NCBI RefSeq assembly: GCF_001011155.1
Contig: NZ_CP011479.1
Location: 3,986,501-4,050,500 of the forward strand
From: Hoeflea sp. IMCC20628
Lineage (GTDB): Bacteria; Pseudomonadota; Alphaproteobacteria; Rhizobiales; Rhizobiaceae
Direction of reading: 5' to 3'
DNA length: 64,000 nucleotides
How positions within the stretch are numbered: the first letter of the stretch is position 1; the number at the start of each line of letters is the position of its first letter. The notes under the pieces are model-generated. The model was not told the DNA's origin, searched no databases, and saw nothing but the letters and a program-made list of their open reading frames with translations. Both the position numbers and the translations under genes were made by a program. Positions 27,375 to 38,334 of this stretch are shown here, piece by piece.

Positions 27375-28445
27375 ATGGCCCGCATTGATCTCGACCATAT
27401 CCGCCACGCCTACATGGCAAACCCGACGCGCGACGAAGACTATGCGCTGCGCGAAGTGCATCACTCCTGGGATGACGGCGGTGCCTATGCGCTGCTCGGG
27501 CCCTCGGGCTGCGGCAAGACCACGCTGCTCAATATCATTTCAGGCCTGCTGACACCGTCCGAAGGCAAGATCCTGTTCGATGGCAAGGACGTCACCGGGC
27601 TGCAGCCGGAAGAACGCAACATCGCCCAGGTGTTTCAGTTCCCGGTCGTCTACGACACCATGACCGTGGCCGACAATCTGGCCTTCCCCTTACGCAATCG
27701 CGGCATGGCCGAAGCCGACGTCCAGCGCCGGGTCGCCGAAGTGCTGGAGATGATCGATCTCGGCGACATCGCCAATCGCAAGGCGCGCGGCCTGACAGCC
27801 GATCTCAAGCAGAAGATCTCGCTCGGTCGCGGCCTGGTACGCGCCGATGTCAACGCCATCCTGTTTGATGAGCCGCTGACGGTGATCGATCCGCACATGA
27901 AATGGCAGCTGCGCTCGCAGCTCAAGCTTCTGCATCGCCGCTTCGGCCACACCATGGTCTATGTCACCCACGACCAGACCGAGGCACTGACCTTCGCCGA
28001 CAAGGTGGTGGTGATGTATGGCGGCGAGATCGTCCAGATCGGCACGCCGCAGGAATTGTTCGAATACCCGAGCCACACCTTCGTCGGCTACTTCATCGGC
28101 TCGCCGGGCATGAATGTGCTGCCGGTCGCACTCGACGGTGCGCGTGCACAGCTGGGGCAGCAATCGATCACTCTGCCCGGCGCAGCTAGCCTGACCGACG
28201 GCAAGCGCACCGAGTTAGGCATCCGTCCTGAGTTTGTGCAGCTCGGCACCACAGGCATGCCAATCAGCGTGCGGATGGTCGAGGACATCGGGCGGCACAA
28301 GATCGTGCGCGCCATGATCGAGGGCCACGAGCTTGCGATCGTACTGGATGAGGATTCGTCGGTGCCCGCCGATCCGCATGTCACTTTCGACCCCGCCGGA
28401 ATCAACATTTACGCCGACGACTGGCGCGTAAAGCTGGGAGGCTGA
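27375..28445 (+). CDS. glpT: Glycerol ABC importer ATPase GlpT
   Basis: A 356-residue second ATPase of the importer. Walker A (GPSGCGKTT), Q-loop (FQFPVVYDTMTV), Walker B (AILFDEPLTVID) and the H-loop histidine (YVTHDQTEAL, His199) are normal. The signature LSGGQ is replaced by LTADLKQKISLGRG (140 onward), so it cannot make a canonical signature contact. This is the mirror image of GlpS, and together the pair would form one canonical and one degenerate ATP site. A C-terminal regulatory domain is present. It starts nine bases after glpS, with AGGAAA upstream, and ends one base before glpP. Confidence 0.93.
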   Translation: MARIDLDHIRHAYMANPTRDEDYALREVHHSWDDGGAYALLGPSGCGKTTLLNIISGLLTPSEGKILFDGKDVTGLQPEERNIAQVFQFPVVYDTMTVADNLAFPLRNRGMAEADVQRRVAEVLEMIDLGDIANRKARGLTADLKQKISLGRGLVRADVNAILFDEPLTVIDPHMKWQLRSQLKLLHRRFGHTMVYVTHDQTEALTFADKVVVMYGGEIVQIGTPQELFEYPSHTFVGYFIGSPGMNVLPVALDGARAQLGQQSITLPGAASLTDGKRTELGIRPEFVQLGTTGMPISVRMVEDIGRHKIVRAMIEGHELAIVLDEDSSVPADPHVTFDPAGINIYADDWRVKLGG

Positions 28446-28446
28446 G

Positions 28447-29313
<867 letters not shown>

Positions 29314-29326
29314 GGGAGAGCGAACC

Positions 29327-30211
<885 letters not shown>

Positions 30212-30223
30212 GGAGGTTACGTC

Positions 30224-30505
30224 ATGGATCTTTCCTGGATGGCCTGGACCGGGCCTACGGCAACCTTCTTCATCGTCATCTTCCTGCTGCTCGCCGGCAT
30301 GGGCGTGTGGGAATACTTTGTGCCCGGCGGTTCGCCGCGGGTTGGAATTTTGCGCTTTGAGACCACCCGCGGCGACCGTCTGTTCGTTTCGCTGCTTGGT
30401 TCGGCGTTCATCAATCTCGCCTGGCTCGGACTTGTCGGTCCGAACCTGTGGTGGGCTCTTGCCCTGTCCGTGGTCTACGCCGTCGGCGTGTTCCGCTGGG
30501 TCTAG
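30224..30505 (+). CDS. glpU: Small membrane protein GlpU of the glycerol importer (DUF2160)
   Basis: A 93-residue protein with two or three hydrophobic segments (TATFFIVIFLLLAGMGVWEY near the N-terminus and LWWALALSVVYAVGVF at the end). It matches the DUF2160 protein always found between the permeases and the binding protein in rhizobial glycerol operons. Its exact role in transport is unknown; an accessory membrane subunit is likely. GAGGAGG-type ribosome site at about seven bases. Confidence 0.9.
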   Translation: MDLSWMAWTGPTATFFIVIFLLLAGMGVWEYFVPGGSPRVGILRFETTRGDRLFVSLLGSAFINLAWLGLVGPNLWWALALSVVYAVGVFRWV

Positions 30506-30568
30506 GGTTTGAATACCGGAAGCGGCAATTCCGCCGTTTCCGTTTTCGCAAGTCGGGAGGAAACTGCA

Positions 30569-32290
30569 ATGCGGAAACATCTTTTACTTTCATCCGTGGC
30601 CATGGCGCTGGTGCTCAGCGCTGGTGCGGCACAAGCAGGCATGGAGGAGGCCAAGAGCTTCCTTGATGCTGAAATCGGCGACGTCTCGACGCTTGATCGT
30701 GCTGCCCAGGAAGCCGAAATGCAGTGGTTCATCGATGCTGCACAGCCGTTTGCCGGCATGGAGATCAAGGTCGCATCCGAGACGCTCACCACCCATGAAT
30801 ATGAATCCAAGACGCTGGCTGCAGCGTTCGAGGCAATTACCGGCATCAAGGTCACGCACGACCTGATCGGCGAAGGCGATGTGGTTGAAAAGCTGCAGAC
30901 CCAGATGCAGACCGGCGAGAACATCTACGACGCCTATGTCAACGATTCCGATCTCATCGGCACGCACTGGCGCTACCAGCAGGTTCGCAACCTGACCGAC
31001 TGGATGGCCGGTGAAGGCAAGGATGTCACCAATCCGGATCTCGACATCGAGGACTTCATCGGAACTTCGTTCACCACGGCTCCGGACGGCAAGCTCTACC
31101 AGCTTCCCGACCAGCAGTTCGCCAATCTTTACTGGTTCCGGTATGACTGGTTCAACGACGAAAAGAACATGGCCGATTTCAAGGAAAAATACGGCTACGA
31201 TCTTGGCGTTCCGGTGAACTGGTCTGCCTATGAGGACATCGCCGAATTCTTCACCGGTCGCGAAATCGACGGCAAGAAGGTCTATGGCCACATGGACTAC
31301 GGCAAGAAGGACCCGTCACTCGGCTGGCGCTTCACCGATGCCTGGCTGTCGATGGCCGGCAATGGCGACAAGGGCATCCCGAACGGCGTTCCTGTTGATG
31401 AATGGGGCATCAAGGTGGACGAGAATTCGCGTCCGGTCGGCTCCTGCGTTGCGCGCGGTGGCGACACCAACGGCCCTGCTTCTGTCTATTCGATCCAGAA
31501 GTACCTCGACTGGCTCGCAGCCTATGCACCGCCGGAAGCCCAGGGCATGACCTTCGGCGAAGCCGGTCCGGTTCCTGCCCAGGGCAATATCGCCCAGCAG
31601 ATCTTCTGGTACACCGCCTTTACCGCGGATTCGGTCAAGCCCGGCCTGCCGGTGGTCAACGAGGATGGCACGCCGAAATGGCGTATGGCACCCTCCCCGC
31701 ATGGCGTTTACTGGAAAGACGGCATGAAGCTCGGCTATCAGGACGTGGGCTCATGGACGCTGATGAAGTCCACCCCCGAAGACCGCGCCAAGGCCGCATG
31801 GCTCTATGCGCAGTTCGTCACCTCCAAGACCGTCGATGTGAAGAAGAGCCAGGTTGGCCTGACCTTCGCGCGTGAATCGACGATCCAGGACCAGAGCTTC
31901 ACCGATCGCGCCAAGGATCTTGGCGGTCTGGTCGAGTTCTACCGGTCTCCGGCCCGGGTCCAGTGGTCGCCGACCGGCACCAACGTGCCTGACTATCCGA
32001 AGCTGGCTCAGCTCTGGTGGCAGGCAATCGGTGACGCTTCGTCAGGCGCCAAGACTGCCCAGGCAGCTATGGATTCGCTGTGCGAAGAGCAGGAAAAGGT
32101 CATGTCCCGCATCGAACGCTCCGGCGTTCAGGGCGACATCGGTCCCAAGCTCGCCGAAGAGCACGATCTGGAATACTGGAACGCGGATGCCGTCTCGAAG
32201 GGCAACCTCGCTCCACAGCTGAAGATCGAAAACGAAAAAGAACAGCCGATGACTGTCAACTACGACGAACTGGTCAAGAGCTGGCAGTAA
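30569..32290 (+). CDS. glpV: Periplasmic glycerol-binding protein GlpV
   Basis: A 573-residue family 1 solute-binding protein with a Sec signal (HLLLSSVAMALVLSAGAAQA, cleavage after AQA at about residue 24). It delivers glycerol to GlpPQ. The bilobed fold is suggested by AFEAITGIKVTHDLIGEGD in lobe I, the hinge-region FANLYWFRYDWF and WTLMKSTPEDRAKAAWLYA. The length (over 550) is typical of GlpV and longer than most sugar-binding proteins. GGGAGG lies eight bases before the ATG; the frame upstream to 30509 lacks support. A hairpin follows the gene; glpK is not adjacent. Confidence 0.93.
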   Translation: MRKHLLLSSVAMALVLSAGAAQAGMEEAKSFLDAEIGDVSTLDRAAQEAEMQWFIDAAQPFAGMEIKVASETLTTHEYESKTLAAAFEAITGIKVTHDLIGEGDVVEKLQTQMQTGENIYDAYVNDSDLIGTHWRYQQVRNLTDWMAGEGKDVTNPDLDIEDFIGTSFTTAPDGKLYQLPDQQFANLYWFRYDWFNDEKNMADFKEKYGYDLGVPVNWSAYEDIAEFFTGREIDGKKVYGHMDYGKKDPSLGWRFTDAWLSMAGNGDKGIPNGVPVDEWGIKVDENSRPVGSCVARGGDTNGPASVYSIQKYLDWLAAYAPPEAQGMTFGEAGPVPAQGNIAQQIFWYTAFTADSVKPGLPVVNEDGTPKWRMAPSPHGVYWKDGMKLGYQDVGSWTLMKSTPEDRAKAAWLYAQFVTSKTVDVKKSQVGLTFARESTIQDQSFTDRAKDLGGLVEFYRSPARVQWSPTGTNVPDYPKLAQLWWQAIGDASSGAKTAQAAMDSLCEEQEKVMSRIERSGVQGDIGPKLAEEHDLEYWNADAVSKGNLAPQLKIENEKEQPMTVNYDELVKSWQ

Positions 32291-32321
32291 GATCGGCCAA
32301 CGCCGAAACGACTGAAATACA

Positions 32322-32343
32322 ATCGGGGCCTTCGGGCCCCGAT
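32322..32343 (+). terminator. UUCG-capped hairpin ending the glp operon
   Basis: ATCGGGGCC (32322-32330), loop TTCG, and GGCCCCGAT (32335-32343) form a perfect 9-bp stem with a very stable tetraloop, 31 bases after the glpV stop. No T-tract follows, so it may act as a terminator with Rho or as a 3'-end protector. Confidence 0.7.
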
Positions 32344-32488
32344 CTGTTGGTGGAGACTGCGATGCTCTAACGGCCGCTTCCCGCCCGCTGCGACCAAGTC
32401 CCATCTCCAAATCTGCCACTCCCCCGTTGCAATCCCCCCCACCCACGCCCTATGTGAGAGCCATCAGATTGGCGGAGACACCCTATCC

Positions 32489-33436
32489 ATGAGCAAGATC
32501 AAGAATGTCGCGGTTCAGATGGACCATGTGCGCTCGATCAAGATTGCCGGCGATTCCACCTTCGCCATGTCGCTGGAGGCACAAAACCGCGGCTATAAGC
32601 TGTTTCACTACACGCCGGACCAGCTGTCGATGCGCGACGGCAAGATCGAGGCGGTAGCAGAGCCGATGATCCTGCGTGATGTCGAGGGCGACCATTTCGA
32701 CCTCGGGCCGCAGGAAAAGATCAATCTGGCCGACATGGATGTGGTGCTCTTGCGGCAGGATCCGCCATTCGACATGGCCTACATCACGTCGACGCATCTG
32801 CTGGAGCGGGTTCACCCCAGGACACTGGTGGTCAATGATCCGGCCTGGGTGCGCAATTCGCCAGAGAAGATCTTCGTCACCGAATTTCCCGACCTGATGC
32901 CAAAGACCCTGATTTCCCGCGACCCGGCGACGATCAACGCCTTCCGCGCCGAGGTCGGCGACATGATCCTCAAGCCGCTTTACGGCAATGGCGGCGCCGG
33001 CGTGTTCCACATCAAGCCCGACGACCGCAATCTCGCCTCGCTTCTGGAAATGTTTGCCCAGATGTACCGCGAGCCGTTCATCGCGCAGGAATACCTGCCG
33101 TCGGTGCGGGCAGGAGACAAGCGCATCATCCTGATTGACGGCGAGCCCGTCGGCGCGATCAACCGAGTGCCGGCGGAGACGGATGCGCGCTCCAACATGC
33201 ACGCGGGCGGCCGCGCCGAGCATAGCGAACTAACACCGCGCGAGCAGGAAATCTGCGCCCGCATCGGCCCTTCGCTGAAGGAACGCGGCTTCATCCTGGT
33301 CGGCATCGACATCATCGGCGACCTGATGACCGAGATCAACGTCACCTCGCCGACCGGCCTTCGCGAAATCAAGAACTTTGGCGGACCGGATGTGGCGGCA
33401 TTGTTCTGGGATGCCGTGGAATCCAAACGCTCATAG
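32489..33436 (+). CDS. gshB: Glutathione synthetase
   Basis: A 315-residue ATP-grasp ligase that joins gamma-glutamylcysteine and glycine. Visible signatures are [19 protein letters not shown] at the N-terminus, [25 protein letters not shown], the ATP-grasp strand [14 protein letters not shown], the metal/ATP residues in [17 protein letters not shown] and [12 protein letters not shown]. The length equals the bacterial GshB standard. In relatives it directly follows yraN; here the LysR/MBL/glp block lies between. Confidence 0.97.
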   Translation: MSKIKNVAVQMDHVRSIKIAGDSTFAMSLEAQNRGYKLFHYTPDQLSMRDGKIEAVAEPMILRDVEGDHFDLGPQEKINLADMDVVLLRQDPPFDMAYITSTHLLERVHPRTLVVNDPAWVRNSPEKIFVTEFPDLMPKTLISRDPATINAFRAEVGDMILKPLYGNGGAGVFHIKPDDRNLASLLEMFAQMYREPFIAQEYLPSVRAGDKRIILIDGEPVGAINRVPAETDARSNMHAGGRAEHSELTPREQEICARIGPSLKERGFILVGIDIIGDLMTEINVTSPTGLREIKNFGGPDVAALFWDAVESKRS

Positions 33437-33460
33437 CAGGACGCAGCCCGGAACGCCGGA

Positions 33461-33790
33461 TCACTTCAGTGCGGCCGCCACATTGCCGGGGCGGAATTCG
33501 GTGATCTTGTAATCCGCCACTCCGGCTGAGTGGAAGGGATCGTCCTTGATCAACACTTCGATGTCGTCAATCGACCGGCCGCGAGCAATGATGACTCCAC
33601 CGGTGCGCGGAACTTTTGCGCCTGACGTCAGCAACCGGCCTGATGCGTAAACGCGCTCGATGAAAGCAAAATGCGGCGCGACCAGCGGATCGAAGTTTTC
33701 AAGCGGCGTCATGTAGGTGAGATCGATGACGAAGAGATGCTCTCCGTCTTCCAAAAAGGCCATTCTGGTGGTCCTGCCAAACAACGGCAT
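33461..33790 (-). CDS. YciI-like protein
   Basis: A 109-residue YciI/YCII-fold protein (ferredoxin-like alpha/beta barrel dimers). The typical core is present: HLFVIDLTYMTPLENFDPLVAPH contains the His-Asp pair expected at a shared active site, then AGRLLTSG-like SGRLLTSGAKVPRTGG and DPFHSAGVADYKI. No physiological reaction is established for most members. I chose ATG 33790, preceded by GAGG at six bases; the upstream frame to 33844 lacks a ribosome site. It is convergent with gshB and divergent from comM. Confidence 0.88.
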   Translation of the reverse strand: MPLFGRTTRMAFLEDGEHLFVIDLTYMTPLENFDPLVAPHFAFIERVYASGRLLTSGAKVPRTGGVIIARGRSIDDIEVLIKDDPFHSAGVADYKITEFRPGNVAAALK

Positions 33791-34005
33791 GGCAATCCTC
33801 GTCTGTCGCGGTGAAAAAATGACAGGAGCGGGGGTGCCCGGCAATGTTCCTGTCGCACAACTCGATACAACTATGCTCGCCTTAATGGTGTAATTGTTTC
33901 CTTATTGTTCTTGTTTTATTCTGCATATCATGTTTCACTTCAGCCGTGATTGCGCATGACGGGCATGCACTGAAGCCCGCCACGCAGATTGGAAGGGGCA
34001 GGAGC

Positions 34006-35538
34006 ATGGTTGCGCGGGTCAGCACGGTTTCATTCCAGGGTATCGAAGCGGTGCCGGTCGACGTTCAGGTGATGATCGCGCCGGGCAAGGTCAACATGCA
34101 TATCGTCGGGCTGCCCGACAAGGCAGTTGCCGAAAGCCGCGAGCGGGTACAGGCCGCACTTCATGCCTCCGGTCTGGCGCTGCCCGCCAAGAAAGTCACC
34201 GTCAATCTGGCGCCTGCAGATCTGCCCAAGGAAGGGTCGCATTTCGATTTGCCGATCGCGCTCGGACTCATGGCAGCGCTGGGTGCTATCCCCGGCGATG
34301 CGCTTGACGGCTATGTGGTGCTGGGTGAACTCTCGCTTGATGGCACCATCGCCAGCGTCGCAGGCGCCCTGCCCGCGGCAATCGGCGCCAATGCGCTTGG
34401 CAAGGGCCTGATCTGTCCGGCAGATAGCGGACCGGAAGCGGCCTGGGCCGGCGAAGAGATCGACATTCTGGCACCCCGCTCGCTGATTGCCATCGCCAAT
34501 CATTTCCGCGGCACGCAAGTGCTCTCACGCCCGGTGCCGGCAATGCGGGCAGCACCCGCCAACATGCCGGACCTGTCAGATATCAAGGGACAGGAAACCG
34601 CCAAGCGGGCGATCGAGGTGGCTGCGGCCGGCGGGCACAATCTGATCATGGTTGGACCTCCGGGGTCCGGCAAATCGATGCTGGCAGCGCGATTGCCGTC
34701 GATCCTGCCACCACTGTCCCCGCCCGAACTTCTCGAAGTCTCGATGATCCATTCTATCGCCGGGCAACTGGCGGGCGGCAAATTGTCCGACCGGCGGCCG
34801 TTCCGCGCGCCGCATCATTCGGCCTCGATGGCGGCGATGGTCGGCGGCGGCTTGCGCGCCCGGCCCGGCGAGGTGTCGCTGGCGCACAACGGCATCCTGT
34901 TTCTCGACGAGTTCCCCGAGTTCACGCCGCAGGTGCTCGATTCGCTGAGGCAGCCGCTGGAAAACGGCGAGAGCGTCATTGCCCGGGCCAATCACCGGGT
35001 CAGCTACCCCGCCAATATTCAGCTGATCGCGGCGATGAACCCGTGCCGCTGCGGCATGGCCGGCGAACCGGGACATTCCTGCGCCCGCGGGCCACGCTGC
35101 CAGGCGGATTATCAGGGCCGCATTTCCGGTCCGCTGATGGACCGGATCGATATCCGCATCGATGTGCCTGCGGTGACTGCCCAAGACCTGATCCGGCCGC
35201 AGCCGGCAGAGCAAAGCGCCGACGTGGCGGCCCGTGTCGCGGCGGCGCAGACTATGCAGCAGACCCGCTACCGCGAGCTTGGCCGGCCCGATATCCGCAC
35301 CAATTCGCAATGCTCGACATCGCTGGTCGAACAGGTGGCCCAGCCCGATGCCGGCGGACAGGCGCTGCTCAGCGACGCGGCGGAAAAGATGCGGTTTTCG
35401 GCCCGCGCCTATCGCCGCATTCTCAAGGTGGCCCGGACTCTGGCCGACCTCGACGCTGCCGAAACGGTCGGACGGATCCACCTCGCAGAGGCGATCTCCT
35501 ACCGGATTTCAGCAGAACGGGTGTCGCAGGCAGCGTAA
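34006..35538 (+). CDS. comM: YifB/ComM-type Mg-chelatase-like AAA+ ATPase
   Basis: A 510-residue AAA+ protein. ComM is a hexameric helicase that helps branch migration during natural transformation; many non-competent bacteria keep it. Residues 1-170 form the Lon-protease-like S5 fold (AGKVNMHIVGLPDKAVAES). The ATPase has Walker A VGPPGSGKSMLAARL, Walker B ILFLDEFPEF and sensor NPCRCG, with a zinc-like cluster (PCRCG ... HSCARGPRC). The C-terminal helix domain SARAYRRILKVARTLADLD is typical. ATG 34006 (MVARVSTVSFQG) is the family start. A strongly AT-rich stretch (33850-33935) upstream is probably its promoter. Confidence 0.94.
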   Translation: MVARVSTVSFQGIEAVPVDVQVMIAPGKVNMHIVGLPDKAVAESRERVQAALHASGLALPAKKVTVNLAPADLPKEGSHFDLPIALGLMAALGAIPGDALDGYVVLGELSLDGTIASVAGALPAAIGANALGKGLICPADSGPEAAWAGEEIDILAPRSLIAIANHFRGTQVLSRPVPAMRAAPANMPDLSDIKGQETAKRAIEVAAAGGHNLIMVGPPGSGKSMLAARLPSILPPLSPPELLEVSMIHSIAGQLAGGKLSDRRPFRAPHHSASMAAMVGGGLRARPGEVSLAHNGILFLDEFPEFTPQVLDSLRQPLENGESVIARANHRVSYPANIQLIAAMNPCRCGMAGEPGHSCARGPRCQADYQGRISGPLMDRIDIRIDVPAVTAQDLIRPQPAEQSADVAARVAAAQTMQQTRYRELGRPDIRTNSQCSTSLVEQVAQPDAGGQALLSDAAEKMRFSARAYRRILKVARTLADLDAAETVGRIHLAEAISYRISAERVSQAA

Positions 35539-35623
35539 ACTGACAATGGTGAGCAACCCGCCATGCAGCCGCCCGCTCACAACACGAAAGCGCGATTAAT
35601 CCCAGTGCCGTCAGAATTGCGCC

Positions 35624-36595
35624 TCAGCCCAGACCGTCAAACAATGCCGTCGAGAGATAGCGTTCAGCAAAGGACGGGATGATGACGACGATCTGTTTGC
35701 CTGAATTCTCGCTGCGCTGACCAATCTTGACGGCGGCAGCAAGTGCTGCGCCTGAGGATATGCCGACAGGAAGGCCTTCCAGTTTCGCCACCCGGCGGGC
35801 CATCTCGAAAGCATCGTCATTGGTCACCTTGACGACCTCGTCATAGATCTTGGTATCAAGAACAGCCGGGGCAAACCCCGCGCCGATGCCCTGGATCTTG
35901 TGCGGTCCGGGATTGCCGCCCGACAGCACCGGGGAATCGGCCGGTTCGACGGCGACGATCTGCACCCCGGGTTTCCTGACTTTGAGCACCTGGCCGACGC
36001 CGGTGATGGTGCCGCCTGTGCCGATGCCGGAGACCAGAATATCGATGCCGCCCTTGGTGTCGTTCCAGATTTCCTCTGCGGTGGTCTTGCGGTGGATCTC
36101 CGGATTGGCAGCGTTTTCGAATTGCTGCGGCATCACCGAGTCAGCGATTTCGCCGAGCAGTTCTTCGGCCTTGGCGATGGCGCCCTTCATGCCCTTGGGG
36201 CCTTCGGTCAACACCAACTCAGCGCCGAGAAGGGCGAGCATTTTGCGGCGTTCGACCGACATGGTTTCCGGCATGGTCAGGATCAAGCGGTAGCCCTTGG
36301 CGGCGGCGGCGAAGGCCAGCGCGATGCCGGTGTTGCCCGATGTCGGCTCGATCAATGTGGTCTTGCCCGGCGCAATCCGGCCTTCGGCTTCCAGCGTCTC
36401 GATCATGGCGACGCCGATCCGGTCCTTGACCGAGGCGAGCGGATTGAAAAATTCGAGCTTGGCCAGAAGCTCGGCTTTGACGCCATCGGCCGCCGCCAGC
36501 TTGGAGAGCCGGACAATCGGCGTGTTGCCGACGGTGTCGATGATCGAATCGTAGATCCGGCCGCGACCGGGCGTTTCAGCTGAATGTTCGGACAT
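35624..36595 (-). CDS. cysK: Cysteine synthase A (O-acetylserine sulfhydrylase)
   Basis: A 323-residue PLP enzyme that makes cysteine from O-acetylserine and sulfide. The PLP lysine is in [10 protein letters not shown], the substrate loop in [14 protein letters not shown], the PLP phosphate loop in [12 protein letters not shown], and the C-terminal [11 protein letters not shown] is typical of CysK. The start ATG 36595 ([12 protein letters not shown]) has AAGGAG at about seven bases. It is downstream of the predicted hydroxyproline dehydratase gene with a 150-base gap, so it probably has its own promoter. Confidence 0.96.
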   Translation of the reverse strand: MSEHSAETPGRGRIYDSIIDTVGNTPIVRLSKLAAADGVKAELLAKLEFFNPLASVKDRIGVAMIETLEAEGRIAPGKTTLIEPTSGNTGIALAFAAAAKGYRLILTMPETMSVERRKMLALLGAELVLTEGPKGMKGAIAKAEELLGEIADSVMPQQFENAANPEIHRKTTAEEIWNDTKGGIDILVSGIGTGGTITGVGQVLKVRKPGVQIVAVEPADSPVLSGGNPGPHKIQGIGAGFAPAVLDTKIYDEVVKVTNDDAFEMARRVAKLEGLPVGISSGAALAAAVKIGQRSENSGKQIVVIIPSFAERYLSTALFDGLG

Positions 36596-36745
36596 CACAG
36601 AACTCCTTGTTGGTTGCCGTGACTGTAGACGCGGCACGGCAACCAGGCCAGTCATTGCGCTCAGCGGCGCTGACCGCAGACGCAAAATAATACCTCGGCC
36701 GGATCAGGGTGTGGAAATTCTTTTCGGTAAAAACCATTGACAGGT

Positions 36746-37750
36746 TCAGCGCACCAGAAATCCGGCAGCCAGCGGGTCGTCATCCTCGACAGTGAACTCG
36801 GCCTTGCCGGAATAAAACGCCCGGCCCGAGACGCGCGCGGTGATGGCGGCGTGCGCGCCACAGCTCGTCACCGAGGCCACCGCGCCTGAAAACCGGCTGC
36901 CGATGGTGCTTTGAAATGTCCGCTCCTGGCCGATGCCGATCTGGCCGCGGGCATGCATGGCGGCAAGCCGGGCGGTAACGCCGGAGCCGGTGGGCGAGCG
37001 ATCGACCTGGCGATCGGCAAAGACGCAAACATTGCGGGTCGGCTGGTCCGTCCAGGCATCGCGGCCATCGGTGAGGATGGTTCCGTAGAGAAAAGCCAGA
37101 TCATCGGCGTCGGGATGGCTGAGCCGAATTGTTTTCTGGATCTCCCGGGTCAGCGCATCAGCGGCGTCGACAAAGCCTGCCACCGGGTCCCGGCCGAATT
37201 TCAGCCCGAACTGGCGGGCGTCGGCCAGCGCGTAAAACGCACCGCCATAGGCGATATCGAAACTGACCTTGCCCCAATTGCCAAGAGTGAGCGCCTTGTC
37301 GCGGGCAAACAGGAACGACGGCACGCTTTCGAAGCTGACCTCGGTGGCTTTGCCGTCGCGCATGGCAACTTCAGCACGGACCAGACCGCAGGGGCATTCG
37401 ATGTTGACGACGGTCACATGTTTGCCGGGCGGCACCAGGCCCTGATCCACCGCGTAGCGGCCAAGCGCCACGATGGCGTGGCCGCACATGGTGGAATAGC
37501 CCTCATTGTGCATGAACAGCACCGCCAGATCGGCGCCGGGCAGATCCGGCTCGACCAGCAGCGCGCCATACATGTCCGCGTGGCCGCGCGGCTCGAACAT
37601 CAGGATCTTGCGCAAATGATCGAGATTGTCTCGGACAAAAGCACGCTTTTCGAGGATCGTGCCCTTGGGCAAATCCGGGTAACCACCAGTGACAATACGC
37701 AACGGCTCGCCGCCGGTGTGCATGTCAATGACGGTGAGAACGTTGCTCAT
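36746..37750 (-). CDS. Proline racemase-family protein, predicted trans-3-hydroxy-L-proline dehydratase (Cys/Thr type)
   Basis: A 334-residue member of the proline racemase superfamily. The first catalytic cysteine is present (STMCGHA, Cys89). The second catalytic position is threonine: DRSPTGSG (Thr254) instead of the SPCGSG of racemases and 4-hydroxyproline epimerases. The Cys/Thr pair is the signature of trans-3-hydroxy-L-proline dehydratases (human L3HYPDH and bacterial counterparts), which convert trans-3-hydroxy-L-proline to pyrroline-2-carboxylate. It is therefore more likely a dehydratase than an epimerase. Its ATG overlaps the dut stop (ATGA). No pyrroline-2-carboxylate reductase or proline transporter is adjacent. 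Confidence 0.85.
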   Translation of the reverse strand: MSNVLTVIDMHTGGEPLRIVTGGYPDLPKGTILEKRAFVRDNLDHLRKILMFEPRGHADMYGALLVEPDLPGADLAVLFMHNEGYSTMCGHAIVALGRYAVDQGLVPPGKHVTVVNIECPCGLVRAEVAMRDGKATEVSFESVPSFLFARDKALTLGNWGKVSFDIAYGGAFYALADARQFGLKFGRDPVAGFVDAADALTREIQKTIRLSHPDADDLAFLYGTILTDGRDAWTDQPTRNVCVFADRQVDRSPTGSGVTARLAAMHARGQIGIGQERTFQSTIGSRFSGAVASVTSCGAHAAITARVSGRAFYSGKAEFTVEDDDPLAAGFLVR

Positions 37751-38241
37751 TTGGCGCCGGTCGAGCCAAAACCACCGGCGCCGCGGGCGGTCTGGCTGAG
37801 AGTGTCTTCGAGAACCAGCCGGGCCTGCACCACCGGGGCGATGACCAGCTGGGCGATGCGCATGCCGCGGCTGACGGTGAAGGGCTCGGCGCCGAGATTG
37901 GCGAGGATCACCTTGACCTCGCCGCGGTAATCGCTGTCGATGGTGCCTGGCGTGTTGAGGCAGGTGATGCCGGATTTGAGCGCCAGCCCGGAGCGCGGCC
38001 GGACCTGGCCTTCAAAGCCAAAAGGGATTTCCATGATCAGGCCGGTGGGCACGGCAAAACGGCCGCCGGGTGCAAGCGTCAGCGGCGCGTTGTCCTCGAC
38101 GGCGGCGCGCAGATCCATGCCGGCGGAACCCGGGGTCTCATAGGCCGGCAAATCGAGGCCTTGGCCATGCGGCAGGCGCACAATCTTGAGCTCCGGGGCG
38201 GACTCTGGGGCGGGCGCTAGAGGGGAAACGGGCTTTATCAT
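37747..38241 (-). CDS. dut: Deoxyuridine 5'-triphosphate nucleotidohydrolase (dUTPase)
   Basis: A 164-residue trimeric dUTPase that hydrolyses dUTP to dUMP. All five motifs are present: [48 protein letters not shown] and the C-terminal [10 protein letters not shown] arm that closes over the nucleotide. The first 25 residues are a Pro/Ala-rich extension. It is divergent from prfC with 93 bases between, and translationally coupled to the downstream proline racemase-family gene, an unusual partner. Confidence 0.96.
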   Translation of the reverse strand: MIKPVSPLAPAPESAPELKIVRLPHGQGLDLPAYETPGSAGMDLRAAVEDNAPLTLAPGGRFAVPTGLIMEIPFGFEGQVRPRSGLALKSGITCLNTPGTIDSDYRGEVKVILANLGAEPFTVSRGMRIAQLVIAPVVQARLVLEDTLSQTARGAGGFGSTGAK

Positions 38242-38334
38242 AGCGCGAGCTTTTACCCTTGGCAGGCCAAGGTCAATTGCATGGCGGGCGGCAAGCGGTT
38301 AGAAGGCAGCGCCATCAACAGGAATTCGCCACCG

